Part shown: piece after piece, positions 1 to 10,049 of the stretch
How the letters are laid out: every line of letters begins with the position of its first letter
Position numbering within the stretch: the stretch's first letter is position 1
Assembly (NCBI GenBank): GCA_024663395.1
Contig: JANFAH010000082.1
Coordinates: 62,001-126,000, forward strand
Source: Pisolithus tinctorius
Lineage: Eukaryota > Basidiomycota > Agaricomycetes > Boletales > Pisolithaceae
Direction of reading: 5' to 3'
Length of the DNA stretch: 64,000 bases
Made by a program: the position numbers and the translations under genes
Notes under the pieces: model-generated
Database searches by the model: none
The model's input: only the letters and a program-made list of their open reading frames with translations
What the model was told of the DNA's origin: nothing

Positions 1-503
1 GACTGCCCTCCAATTCATACGGGCGCATATGGAGAAAGACTTCCCCCTGTTCAAGCTCGCGGAAAGTGGCTGGAAACTCGAGCATCTGTGTACGAAGCCA
101 TACTTGGCCTGGAGAACAAAATGTCTTGATGACCATGGCAACTTGAAGAGGACTACACGCAACACGATCAAAGGAGAAGCTCTTGACGACGACGACGACC
201 TTGAAAGCCTCAATCCTGGCAGTAAGAAGCGCAAGGGGCCCGCAGACACCTCATTAACACTGTCCAACAAGAAACAAAAATGTGAGTAATCCTATCTGAC
301 ACCTTGTACTAATATGCGAAGCCATGGCAGCCTTGCAGTCCTGGGACCCATCAGAATCACCGAAGTTCGCGGCACCAGACTCATCGTCCACGTCCACATC
401 CACATCCACATCCACACCCACATTGACATTCCTCAGTTCGGCAGCTTGTGTAGAGTCACCAATACAAGGTTTGCATCATATTCCTCCACAGCACTGACTT
501 ACA

Positions 504-508
504 CCCGT
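504..508. repeat. Target-site duplication of solo LTR 1 (left)
   Basis: CCCGT directly precedes the TG of the LTR and is repeated at 1454-1458 directly after its terminal CA. Five base pairs is the usual duplication length for Ty3/Gypsy and Ty1/Copia integrases. Confidence 0.85.
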
Positions 509-1453
509 TGTCATGTCCATGACTCCTGGACTCAGACTCAGTCCAGTCCGGACCCCTAGCCCCTATCTCCGGTCAAGTCCGGTCCTGGTCCAGCCTAGAA
601 AACCCAATCCCAGCCCTAGATAACTCAACTCCAACCTGCATAACTCAAGTCCGGTGTTTTACCCCTATCTCCGGTCCATTTCAGCCTTCCGGCCTTGCAC
701 TGCTCCACCCCGGTCCTCCTAGGTCTATGTCCAGGTGACCCGGACATAACTCCGGTCTGTTTCCCTTTGTTTGTACTGTATTTAGTCTAGCCCGTTTCAT
801 CTGACTTTGCTTACTGTACAAGTCCTGTGTCTGACCCCGGTATGCCGGTCACCCGGACTTTGGCTATTAGCCTCGGCACAGCCACTATGGCTATCCACTC
901 TCTTGCTAATCTTCTTGCTAATAGCTTATTAACAAGTCCGGCTCTATGTTCGTTATCCCGGACTGGCCTCATGTATTTAACCCCTGTACATACTTCATAG
1001 CACCCTCAGTCAGAATATCAATTAAGTATTACCCTCAACTCCATACTACCCCTCGAGTCTACTCTATAGCTAAGGCCAAGCCTTAAGCTATCCCTGACCC
1101 CTGTCCTGGACCTCTCCCCGGCTTGCATAAGGGTACAGCACATAAGCTGAGACCAAGGGAGGTAGATCCAACCCTGGACTGGCTTCCCCCTGTGCACACC
1201 CCAAGACCGGTCGGTTTCCCATGCTACCAGTCTTATTCCTGTGCTCCCAGCCTTAAGTCCAGTCCTCCGGACTTAGCCCCTGACCTCCAGCCTCAACTCC
1301 AGTCCCACCGGACTTAGCCTCTGACCTCCGGCCTCAACTCTGGTCCCACCGGACTTGGCCCCTGTCTCCCGGCCTTGATTCTGGCCACTCGGACTTGGCC
1401 CCTGTCACCCGGTCTTGAAGCCTGGTCACCTGAGGGTAAACCCGTACCTCACA
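509..1453. mobile_element. Solo LTR, copy 1 (945 bp)
   Basis: The element begins TGTCAT and ends CTCACA, so it has TG...CA termini. It is flanked by an identical 5-bp duplication CCCGT (504-508 and 1454-1458). A second copy lies at 9120-9959. No gag, pol or internal domain lies between the copies, and each copy has its own duplication, so these are two solo LTRs and not the ends of one element. The 3' part contains degenerate ~35-bp tandem units with CCGGACTTAGCCCCTG-like cores. Copy 1 has more units than copy 2, which explains most of the length difference. It still carries many CCGG sites. Confidence 0.85.
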
Positions 1454-1930
1454 CCCGTATAGAACCACCTGAATACCCTGTTGAGACTGCTTCAGCACAA
1501 TCGACCCCCCAGGATGTGGGCGCAACCTTGGCCAACAAGGAAAACAATCCAAGCATTGACAATGCCAACATCCTGACCACTGCTGAGAATCCTATCGTAT
1601 ATAATCCCATGTAACTTCATGTGTTCTTCGGGATCGCATTTACTGATTTTGGCATCAACTTTCCAGGAGTTTACTTGCAATGGCTGCAGGGAAGGTCAAC
1701 GTATTGCCTGTCCCTCCCATTGTGGAGAGTCCACGACTCAACAAACGAGGCCCTTCTGACAGCGTGTTCACCGATGCATCCAATGATCTCAAGACTGGTG
1801 TGAGTGACTCAACAACCAAAGCGAAGAAGACTCTACAGCCATCGGGCACGAAGAACGGATGGTAATAAATGCACAATGGTGTACTTTGTATATGTTAACG
1901 TACTCAACAGGAATTTGTGCATGCTACAGT

Positions 1931-2395
1931 CATCAGGAAATTAACACTTTACTATTTTTAACCTTTTTGTGACTTTTTTTGACTTTTTTGTGACTTTTGT
2001 GACTTTTTGGGAAGGAACCTACTATCTGTACTTTTTTTTTGACCATATACAGCATTTTGAAGAATGAAAAGAGAACAGAATCTATTGAGACAACTAAGTG
2101 ATGATATATCTAAGCCAAGAAGACTAGAAAATGTCTGAAAATTCAGAGATATTGAGCCATTGGTGTGATGCACACTGTCTGAGAGAAAAATCACAATATC
2201 TCTTTGGAACCTCCATCAATTTGAATGTATGTGGTATCTACTGAAAGCTATGAATTAGGTGGTTTGAACAAGACCAAGATTGGCAAGACCAGTGCAGCCA
2301 TGCCTGCAGGACATGGGTAGTGATAGTAGATTCCTTCCCAAAGAGTCACATTAGTCACAAAAAGCCAAAAATAGTAAAGTGTTATTTTCCTGATG
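1931..2395. mobile_element. MITE-like element with long terminal inverted repeats (465 bp)
   Basis: The left end (1931-2026) and the right end (2322-2395) are reverse complements. Both begin CATCAGGAAA, run through ACACTTTACTATTTTT and GTGACT tracts, and end in GGGAAGGA(A)CTACTATC-like sequence. The left arm is longer because of extra TTTTTGTGACT units. The ~295-bp interior has no coding potential that I can see. I found no convincing target-site duplication, so the superfamily is open. Confidence 0.7.
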
Positions 2396-2690
2396 GTGGT
2401 TGAAGAAAATCAACCCCAACGGACAGAAGGAGGATTTTTGCTTGTACTGGGATAAGACTCTAACGCCAGCCGCACGTGAAGTAAACAATTTCACTTTCCA
2501 TGTGAACTATTTTTATTGACAATAGTGGCGCTCAAGGTGGCTTTGGAAGTGCTCTGGAATCGCGCCACTGCTGCTATAAAATTTGACTCCGACATGCCAG
2601 CACTGCTTGACTAGCAATACATGTAGTTACTTATCCTGGAAGATACATGTCAAATAACATATCAAACTCACATTAATGCATTGTACATGA
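2396..2690. other. Spacer upstream of the transposase gene
   Basis: Nothing recognisable was seen apart from a TATAAAA-like sequence near 2574. That motif lies about 115-150 bp upstream of the candidate transposase start codons and may be a promoter remnant. Confidence 0.3.
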
Positions 2691-3458
2691 TTGATAAACA
2701 TCTACCCATCATTCAAGAGCTACCAGATGCCCCGGAAATCTGTCTGCCAAGATCTGCTCAAACAGCTGGACGAGACTAGCCTTCATGTTGCGATAGCAAG
2801 GCTTGAAAATGCACAACGTGGAGTTGACAGTAGCAGCTCAGAATCTATGTCAACGTCGCTGAGTTCAGGCTCCAGCTCCCCCACAACTCTCTTCTTCATC
2901 ACTCCACCATCGCCAGTCACTCCGATCCTGTCAGATTTCGAATCCAGCACCTCCGATGACACAGACTCCACAGCTGAGCATGATGGGCGTTACGCTCAGC
3001 TGCTAAACGCAATCACGGCTCTCAGAGATGAAGTAGAGCATGTGCGTATCCTTGAGAGACCTGAGATGCCAATGATGCGGGCATCTCAGCTGTGCCTCCT
3101 CGAACATTTCGCGGATCATTGGCCCCACCTGTTTCGAAAGTGCCTTCGTGTAGACCCACCAATTTTTGATTGCATTCTGGATCAGATTAGTGGACATGCG
3201 ATATTCCAAAACAATTCCAAAAACCGTCAGCTGGCAGTTGCAGTCCAGTTGGCAATCTTCCTTTTCCATGCAGGGCATTATGGAAATGCAGCATCGCCTG
3301 AGGATGTAGCGCAGTGGGCCGGTGTTAGTGTTGGCTCGGTTGTCAATTGTACGAACTGTGTGATGGTAGCTATACTGGATGAGCATGATAGATTCATCAA
3401 TATTCCGTCTGAAGACTTGCAGGAGATGGAGAGAGCATGGGTTTTCACTGAGTCATGC
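2691..3458 (+). pseudogene. PIF/Harbinger-type (DDE Tnp4) transposase, N-terminal part only
   Basis: About 256 codons are left, starting at ATG 2691 or more likely ATG 2727. The N-terminus is Ser/Thr-rich and disordered (about residues 40-95). It is followed by the helical region that precedes the catalytic domain in fungal and plant PIF/Harbinger nucleases, here with the recognisable pattern LFRKCLRVDPPIFD, then a run ending FHAGHYGNAAS and a helix-turn-helix-like AQWAGVSVGSV. The catalytic DDE part that should follow is missing. The frame runs straight into the foldback element at 3459 and ends at an unrelated stop at 3632. No continuation was found beyond 4439. It is non-functional as it stands. 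The family assignment rests on remembered family patterns, not on a search. Confidence 0.65.
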
Positions 3459-4439
3459 TGTCATAACCGTGCGTTCACACTAAGCCCTTGCTCGCTCCAC
3501 ACCCTACTCCACCAGTCATTCACTCACTCTGCACCAACTCCGCCCAACTTCTGTTGGTTGCGAACCATCTCCGCTCCAACTGCTGTCGGACTTGTGTCAC
3601 TCTCCTACCAGACCAAGCGGTCCGTCCTCTGAGGGGTCATGTGACTACCTTCGCAGTCAGGAACTCCGCAGCATGCTCACCGCATGGTCCAGCGCCTGGA
3701 CTGTTTCCTTTTCTGGATGTTCTGTGTTACCTGTTCGTATGTCCTCCATCTACCCTTCATTTGTTGTCCAGGAAGTTTTACTTGAAAATCTATGAGTCCC
3801 TGTATGTCAGTTCTGATTCTGATTACTGTACCTCCATAGCAGTATAAAAGCATGTACTGTACTCCGCTGTTCTTCAGTACAAATATCAACTTAGTTCCTA
3901 CTCCCTCTAATTCTGTCTTCAGTACAGACAGAGAGTCAAAGGTAACTCCAACAAACAGAGGACAGAGACAGAAGGAGTAGGAACTAAGTTGATATTCATG
4001 CTGAAGAACAGTGGAGTACAATACATGCTTTTATACTGTTACAGAGGTACAGTAACTGGAATTGGAACTGACATACAGAGACTCATAAAATTTCAAGTAA
4101 AACTTCCTGGACAATGAATGAAGGGTAAACAGAGGACATACAAATGGGTAACACAGAACACCCAGAAAAGGAAACAGTCCAGGCACTGAACCATGCAGTG
4201 CATGCACCATGGAGTGCCTGACTGCATGCTGTCAGGGAGAAGTCCAAAGGTAGTCACATGACTCCTCAGAGAACAGTCCACTCAGTCCAGTAGAAGGGCA
4301 ACACAAGTCCAACAGCAGTCAGAGCAGAGATGGTTCATAACTGACAGAAGTTGGGCAGAGTTGGTGCAGAGTGAGTGAACAACCAGCAGAAGAGGGTGTG
4401 GAGTGAGTAAGGACCTAGAGTGAATGCATGGTTATGACA
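3459..4439. mobile_element. Foldback-type element: ~490-bp inverted arms
   Basis: The element starts TGTCATAACC at 3459 and ends with the exact reverse complement at 4439. The arms match with scattered substitutions for nearly their whole length and meet near 3910-3960, where there is almost no loop. The arms differ mostly at CpG: the left arm keeps about 15 CpG sites and the right arm has none, with TG or CA in their place. It is inserted in the transposase reading frame. No clear flanking duplication was found (CATGC on the left, CTGGG on the right). No open frame in it looks like a protein. Confidence 0.8.
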
Positions 4440-5410
4440 CTGGGATGGCTTACATGATGGATGCATTGAATTGGGGATATGCTGGAATACATGGAACCAG
4501 TGCCAGGGTGGCTTCCATGGCATTGGTGTTGTGCCAGAACACATTACAATGGAATAGGTGCCAGGATGGCTTCCACAGCATTGGTGTTGTGCTGGAACAC
4601 ATTACAATGGTGCCAGAATGGCCTGAATGATGACTGCATGGCATTGGGGATGTGCTGGCACTAATTACAATGGTGCCAGGATGGTTTGCATGATGGATCC
4701 ATCACATTGGAGATATGCCAGAATACATAGAACCAGTGCCAGGACAGCCTCCATGGCATTGGGGATGTGCCAGCACTCATTACAAAGGTGCCAGGATGGA
4801 TTGCATGATGGTCCCATGGCATTGGGGATATGCTGGAATACATGGAACTGGTGCTGGGCCAGCCTCCATGGCATTGGTCTGGTGCTGGTACACATTACAA
4901 TGGTGCTGGGATGGCCTGCATGATGGCCCCATGGTATTGGTCCAGTGCTGGTACACATTACAATGGTGCTGGGAGGCCTGCATGATGGCCCCATGGCATT
5001 GGGGATGTGCTGGAACACATGGACCTGGTGCTGGTGCTGGCTCACAATACATCAGTGCCAGGACAGCTTCCATGATGGCCCCAAGGCAGTAGCATATGCC
5101 AGAGCACATGGCATTGGTGCCAGCATGGCTTCCATGGCATTGGCATTGTGCTGGTTCACATTAAATCAGTGCTGGCCAGGACAGCTTCCATGGCATTAGT
5201 CCTGGGTTTGTGTTGGCCTGGCTCACATTGCTTTGGCACTGGGATGCCTTGAATGGCATTGGTATTGGGCCTATTCATATTGCATTGGTGTTGGCCTGGC
5301 TCACATGGCATTCATTCCAGGATGGCCTGCATGGCATTCATGATGGGCTGGCCCACATGGCAGTGTTGCCAGGATGGCTAGCATGGCATTGGTGTTGGGC
5401 CAGCTTGCAT
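4440..5410. repeat. Minisatellite: degenerate units of ~51 and ~63 bp
   Basis: The array repeats the phrases CATGGCATTGG, GTGCCAGGATGGC and CACATTACAATGG roughly every 50-65 bp, about 17-18 times. A short unit and a longer unit with an extra CATGATGGCCCC segment tend to alternate. Copies become more divergent towards 5400. No CpG was seen in the array. Long open frames on both strands are a by-product of unit lengths near multiples of three, and their Trp/His/Met-rich translations are not credible proteins. Confidence 0.8.
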
Positions 5411-5835
5411 GACAGTGCTGCCAGGGGTGAACTCAGGGGCTGAGCCCATCCATACCTTCTGGGGACACCCAACTCTGGGCTTACCTTGGACTACTTATAT
5501 TGCAGTGGCTACACCCTAGTCCCACAGCTGGCTTGTACCCCATGATGACAATTCTAACCTCTGCCCAGCCATTCTCTATAATGACTCCTACTTATGGGCT
5601 CAGCTGTATGCTATGGTGACACTCATTTATTGGGCCTCCCCATAGTCCATGATGACACTTACTCCCCAGCCTGCTTGTAACTGATGATGACAATTCAAAC
5701 CACAGCTGCACCATTCCTCATGACAACATTTCCTCTCAGGCTCAGCTGTACTACATGGTGACACTCATCAGTTGGGCTCTCCCATACTACAAGGTGACAA
5801 TGGGTTCATGGCTCTCATGTAACACATGTGCACAA
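5411..5835. repeat. Two diverged ~160-bp direct repeats
   Basis: The block starting GATGACAATTCTAACC near 5545 and the block starting GATGACAATTCAAACC near 5688 share GGCTCAGCTGTA, ATGGTGACACTCAT and TTGGGC-CTCCCATA in the same order. They look like an older tandem duplication next to the minisatellite. No gene was seen. Confidence 0.5.
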
Positions 5836-7286
5836 GCCATACATGGGCTTGACCTCTGCTGGCCTGTCACCAATGGCTGATTGTCAGCCTCTGCTGACCG
5901 TGTCATACAGCCTAACCAGGTGCATGGGCTCAATGTGTTGGGTGGGTGAACTCTTTGATGGGGGGGGTGGTAATCTGGTGGTGCATCACATCAGTTGATG
6001 TAGAGTGACTTCTGGGTAAGAGTTTTCGAGCCACACTACCCCTGGCCGTATTGCAGGTCAGTAATGGTGTTACCTCATAGCGGTTTCCACAGGAACTCCA
6101 TCCTGTATGACATCAATTTCTTTGTTGCTATGCAGCCAGACAACTTCACCTAACAGAGGCACGTGCATATATGGGCCATTCTGCACCGATTCATCCAGCA
6201 ACTGTTGGCAGGGTGGGATAGCATTCCACCGAATGCCAGGCATAAGATTTGGAGCCATTCTGTGCAAAAATTATGTCTAGTCTATGGAGGCTTAATCATG
6301 GACTGACCCTTCCTTGTTACACTTGCCCACCCCTCGATGGGACATTCCATTCAATGGAATGACACAAATGATGGGAACATAAGCTATGAAACCAAGATTC
6401 TGTGAATTTAAGGAATTGACATCTGTAAAGAAATGGAAAAGGTATGAGCTTGAGTAGGTCACTGCAATACTTGCACAGGTCAACCAAGTCCTTGCTGAAC
6501 TTACAGTGAATAAGTAGTACAGTGCTATGTAACGAGCAGCTGCTTATTACATAAGTAAATGATCACATGCAAGCATGCACCATCATATGGGCAGTACTAT
6601 CACTTGACTGGTATTGCAAAATGACACAGTGTTGCAAAATGCTAACTACACCACACCACACTTCAATCCAAGCTGCATAACTGTATGTAGGGCACAATAT
6701 ACTATAGACCTAGGGGGCTGTATACTTCTTTTCTTTTAAATCTGCACCTGTGGATGAGGGGAAATCAATATACTGCTTAAAAAGGGTCCTTTTCAGAATA
6801 ACTCACCAGGGCTGAAATCAAATCATGTCAGAAAATCATGAAATGCTATCTGGGGACTCTTAAGATGCTTCCCTGCTTCCTGAAAGAATTCCGAGGCCAA
6901 CAAGAAGGATCCTTTGATTGTAATTGTTGTTGCAATAATGTGATGCAAGAGCATGACAATACAAGTGGAGCAATGGTGGAGTGACATTATCAGCCACCAC
7001 TGACATAAGTCAGTTTGGAGTATCAGCGCATCAGAGTTACAATGTAAGGTGTGACATTGTGTGACAGCCCTCAGTTTCGCAGATGGGAACATTTGCAACT
7101 CTGTATCATTTTGTGTCCAAAAACTGGCATCTCTCTGGCACCTTCTACACCACACATATCCTCTTTATTTCTGTCAGAATTTTCTATGTATGTGTTCCTC
7201 CATGTGTCCATGTATTTTGTAGTGTAAATACCAATGTGATTGTGTAGTTCTTAAGCCATGCTTTCTGATGTTGCAACACCAGTCAA
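5836..7286. other. Repeat-derived spacer, no confident gene
   Basis: CpG is sparse and the base composition resembles decayed repeats. A minus-strand open frame at 6070-6267 could be a scrap of an old coding sequence (it reads GPYMHVPLLGEVVWLHSN), but no family is recognisable. The 110-codon minus-strand frame at 6823-7155 has no protein-like pattern. No tRNA or repeat boundary was found. Confidence 0.3.
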
Positions 7287-8868
7287 GTGATAGTAATTGT
7301 TCACAAGACAAACCCCCAAATCTCCTCGAAGTCACCTTCTGGCACACTTTACTCCTTCATCTGCAAGGCTCATGGCCTTTTGCTAGCAATGGTGTCTGTG
7401 TCACAACAATGCCAGAGGTCATCCCTTGACTTGCCAGACTTGCCTGTCTCATCACAGTCTGAATCACAGGGCAGTTTGTTGGGCCCAGCATCATCTTTGG
7501 TGCTTATCCTACTTCCAGACATGGAAGAACAAGATCGTTACGACCTTGAAAGCAATGATGACAAGTCTGATGATGAATGCAATTCTCAACTAGAAGTCCA
7601 AAGGCTACCCATACCCCCTCTTGGCAGTTCCCTCATTTCTCTATATCTCTTGTCACTGTATCTCAGACTGGGCACTTTGTATATCACCAATGGAGGAGAC
7701 CCAATCTCCCTACATTATGGACTCTTGACTCTCATGTTTGCAGTATCTCTTTCGGCATTCTGTTGCCATCTTTGGTTTATGCTCAGTCATTACCTCCACA
7801 AATTCACTTTGGAAGATATTCTCATTGAGGCATTTGTTCATGGTCAAGGCCAGGGCTGTCAGCATAATTTCACTTGTTGTATCATTAGCAGTGCCATTGT
7901 GCTGTTCAGAGTATTGCTAGCTGCGATGTATTTTTGGGGTTAGTCGCACTATACCTGTCAGCCTGATTTATTTGCAACATAAATAAATGAAAAAAGATTT
8001 GGTAAATTTGGTGTTGTGATTGGTTCCAGAAGACATGTGATCATTTTTGCTTTTATACATTTTGGCATTCCTGGGGTTCTTTGTACTCATGCTGTCCATT
8101 CCTAACACTGTGGCTGCAAAACTGGTAATTTATGCAAGCACACTCTCGATGACTTCATATCTAGCATGGTTAATCACAGTATCACATGTCAATGCGACTG
8201 GTAGTCTTGGCCCTGTTACAAGCTGGCCTCAGCAGGGTATTCTGTGGAGTATATATAGTTGCATGTCCAAAAGTTTTGCCTGGCAGCCCCGTTCTAACTC
8301 CTATGTACAGGTAGTATAGTGTTTGCATGCATGACCACCTTGACAGTGCCCTTGTCAGCTTCGTTGACCAGTTCACATGTAGTTTGGCCTGTGAAACAAC
8401 ACAGAACAAGACAGTTCAGATTGTTGAACATATCTTTGACAGTGCTGGCAATGTTGCTCATGCTACCTCTTGTTGTCTTCACATCTTTACATGCCATTAA
8501 TCTGGTAAGTTATGCCTATGAAGCCACTGTGTGACTCCTGATGTCAATTCTGCTAAGAGCAGAAGAACATTGGCAACTCCCTCTAGTGTTCTTGTCCCAA
8601 TTTTGTGAGCAACAACTATATCATTGGCTATTCCAAGTATCATTGTTTTGACTCCAATGCCCTGATTCTTGCATATGGGACATTGTCATCCCCCTACAAC
8701 TCCAGTCAAATTCTTCTACATGTTTTCTGTTGTCCTCCTCAGCCTAGCCTCACTGTCTGTTGCAAATACCATCAGGGACCTGACCCTTGTTTTGGCATGC
8801 TCAGGAACATTTTTGCTGCCAGGTACATACCACTTTCGCATCCCCCAAATCCCAAATGTAAACTGACA
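7287..8868 (+). pseudogene. Decayed SLC38/AVT-like membrane transporter gene
   Basis: Consecutive plus-strand pieces at about 7500-7938, 8047-8310, 8320-8505 and 8669-8866 read, in order, like the C-terminal half of an Agaricomycete SLC38-like amino-acid transporter family. There is an acidic linker, then a segment ISLYLLSLYLRLGTLYI, a cytosolic stretch with IWYML-like wording (FCCHLWFMLSHYL), hydrophobic segments around 8047-8180 and 8400-8500, and a closing segment with TIRDLTLVLACSGTFLLP. The joins do not work cleanly. For example, an in-frame TGA at 8038 lies just before the second piece and no canonical acceptor follows it. I therefore treat it as broken. The family call is by remembered sequence pattern and is moderate at best. 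Confidence 0.45.
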
Positions 8869-9119
8869 TGATAGGGCTGCTCAAAGTTAAATGTGGAAAA
8901 AACATGCAAGCAAACTCAAGTGCAGTTGAGTTGTGAGTTTGTCAGTGAAAATTTAAGCTCTGACTGGGGATTCAAACTCTGCCAAAAAGCATGCATGCTT
9001 ATCAACAGAGGGATCTAGCAAGTGATAATGAACTAGATAGCAAAGACAAACATCCACATTCATATGTACTACTACATGCTATTGTAGTGTGAATACAAAG
9101 TAGATGTATACATGGGGGG

Positions 9120-9959
9120 TGTCATATCCATGACTCTCGGACTTGTTCCCAGTCCAGTCCGGACCCCTAGCCCCTATCTCCGGTCAAGTCCGGTCCTAGT
9201 CCAGCCTAGAAAACCCAATCCCGGCCCTAGATAACTCAACTCCGGTGTTTTACCCCTATCTCCGGTCCGTTTCGGCCTCCCGGCCTTGCACTGCTCCACC
9301 CTGGTCCTCCCAGGTCTATGTCCGGGTCACCCAGACATAACTCCGGTCTGTTTCCCTTTGTTTGTACTATATTTAGTCTAGCCCGTTCATCTGACTTTGC
9401 TTACTGTACAAATCCTGTGTCTGACCCCAGTATGCCGGTCACCCAGACTTTGGCTATTAGCCTCGGCACAGCCACTATGGCTATCCACTCTCTTGCTAAT
9501 CTTGCTAATAGCTTATTAACAAGTCCGGCTCTATGTTCGTTATCCTGGACCGGCCTCATGTATTTAACCCCTGTACATACTTTGTAGCACCCTCAGTCAG
9601 AATATCAACTTAGTATTACCCTCAACTCCATACTACACCCCAAGACTACTCTATAGCTAAGGCCAAGCCTTAAGCTATCCCCGATCCCTGTCCCGGACCT
9701 CTCCCTGGCTTGCATAAGGGTACAGCACATAAGCTGAGACCAAGGGAGGTAGATCCAACCCTGGACTGGCTTCCCCTTGTGCGCACTCCAACACCGGTCG
9801 GTTTCCCACACTACCGGTCTTATTCCTGCACTCCTGGCCTTAAGTCTGGTCCTCCGGACTTAGCCCCTGACCTCTGGCCTTAACTCCGATCCAACCGGAC
9901 TTGGCCCCTGTCACCCAGTCTTGAAGCCTGGTCACCCGAGGGTAAACCCGTACTTCACA
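9120..9959. mobile_element. Solo LTR, copy 2 (840 bp)
   Basis: This is the same family as 509-1453. It begins TGTCAT at 9120 and ends CTTCACA at 9959. It is flanked by GGGGG (9115-9119 and 9960-9964), a 5-bp duplication, though the G-rich context makes it less diagnostic than in copy 1. Compared with copy 1 it lacks a short insertion after AACTCAACTCC and has fewer of the 3' tandem units. It contains many CpG sites although it sits in CpG-poor sequence, which suggests a later insertion. Confidence 0.8.
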
Positions 9960-10049
9960 GGGGGCAGGGGGGAGACAAGAATACAGCAAGGGGGGGGGGG
10001 AATGGGGATGCATGCTAAATGATGATCAATATTCTGTCGTACACTGTTT

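Larger units (their letters stand above)
1..1865 (+). pseudogene. Unidentified Agaricomycete gene, 5' partial, interrupted by a solo LTR
   Basis: The frame is open from the left edge through the first ATG at 29, so the gene probably starts outside the window. Supported exons are 1-281, 322-447, 492-508 plus 1459-1610, and 1667-1865. Introns are 282-321, 448-491 and 1611-1666. A 945-bp LTR (509-1453) splits the third exon. If the LTR and one copy of the 5-bp duplication are ignored, the frame continues exactly, giving 248 codons counted from the ATG at 29 (247 with the LTR and one duplication copy physically removed would not preserve this count, so the CGT codon at 506-508 followed by 1459 is the junction used). 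The protein is hydrophilic, with an acidic run near residue 52, a Lys-rich stretch near 67 and a Ser/Thr/Pro-rich middle. I recognise no domain. With the LTR present the frame stops inside the LTR, so the allele is probably broken unless the LTR is spliced out. Confidence 0.5.

Noticed and set aside
1334..1552. Open frames within and across the LTR ends (also 1123-1317 and 9318-9587)
   Set aside because: They lie in LTR sequence and cross its ends; the translations have no known domain.
4424..5443. Long open frames on both strands, rich in Trp, His, Met and Cys
   Set aside because: They are by-products of the minisatellite. They occur in several frames, have biased composition and show no family pattern.
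6823..7155. 110-codon minus-strand open frame as a gene
   Set aside because: No protein-like pattern, located in decayed repeat DNA, no splice support.
8930..9030. tRNA-like GGATTCAAACTCTGCC sequence
   Set aside because: The T-arm stem does not pair and no acceptor or anticodon stem can be drawn.
509..9959. One full-length LTR retrotransposon bounded by the two LTR copies
   Set aside because: Each LTR has its own 5-bp duplication (CCCGT and GGGGG), the intervening DNA has unrelated elements and no gag or pol, so they are independent solo LTRs.
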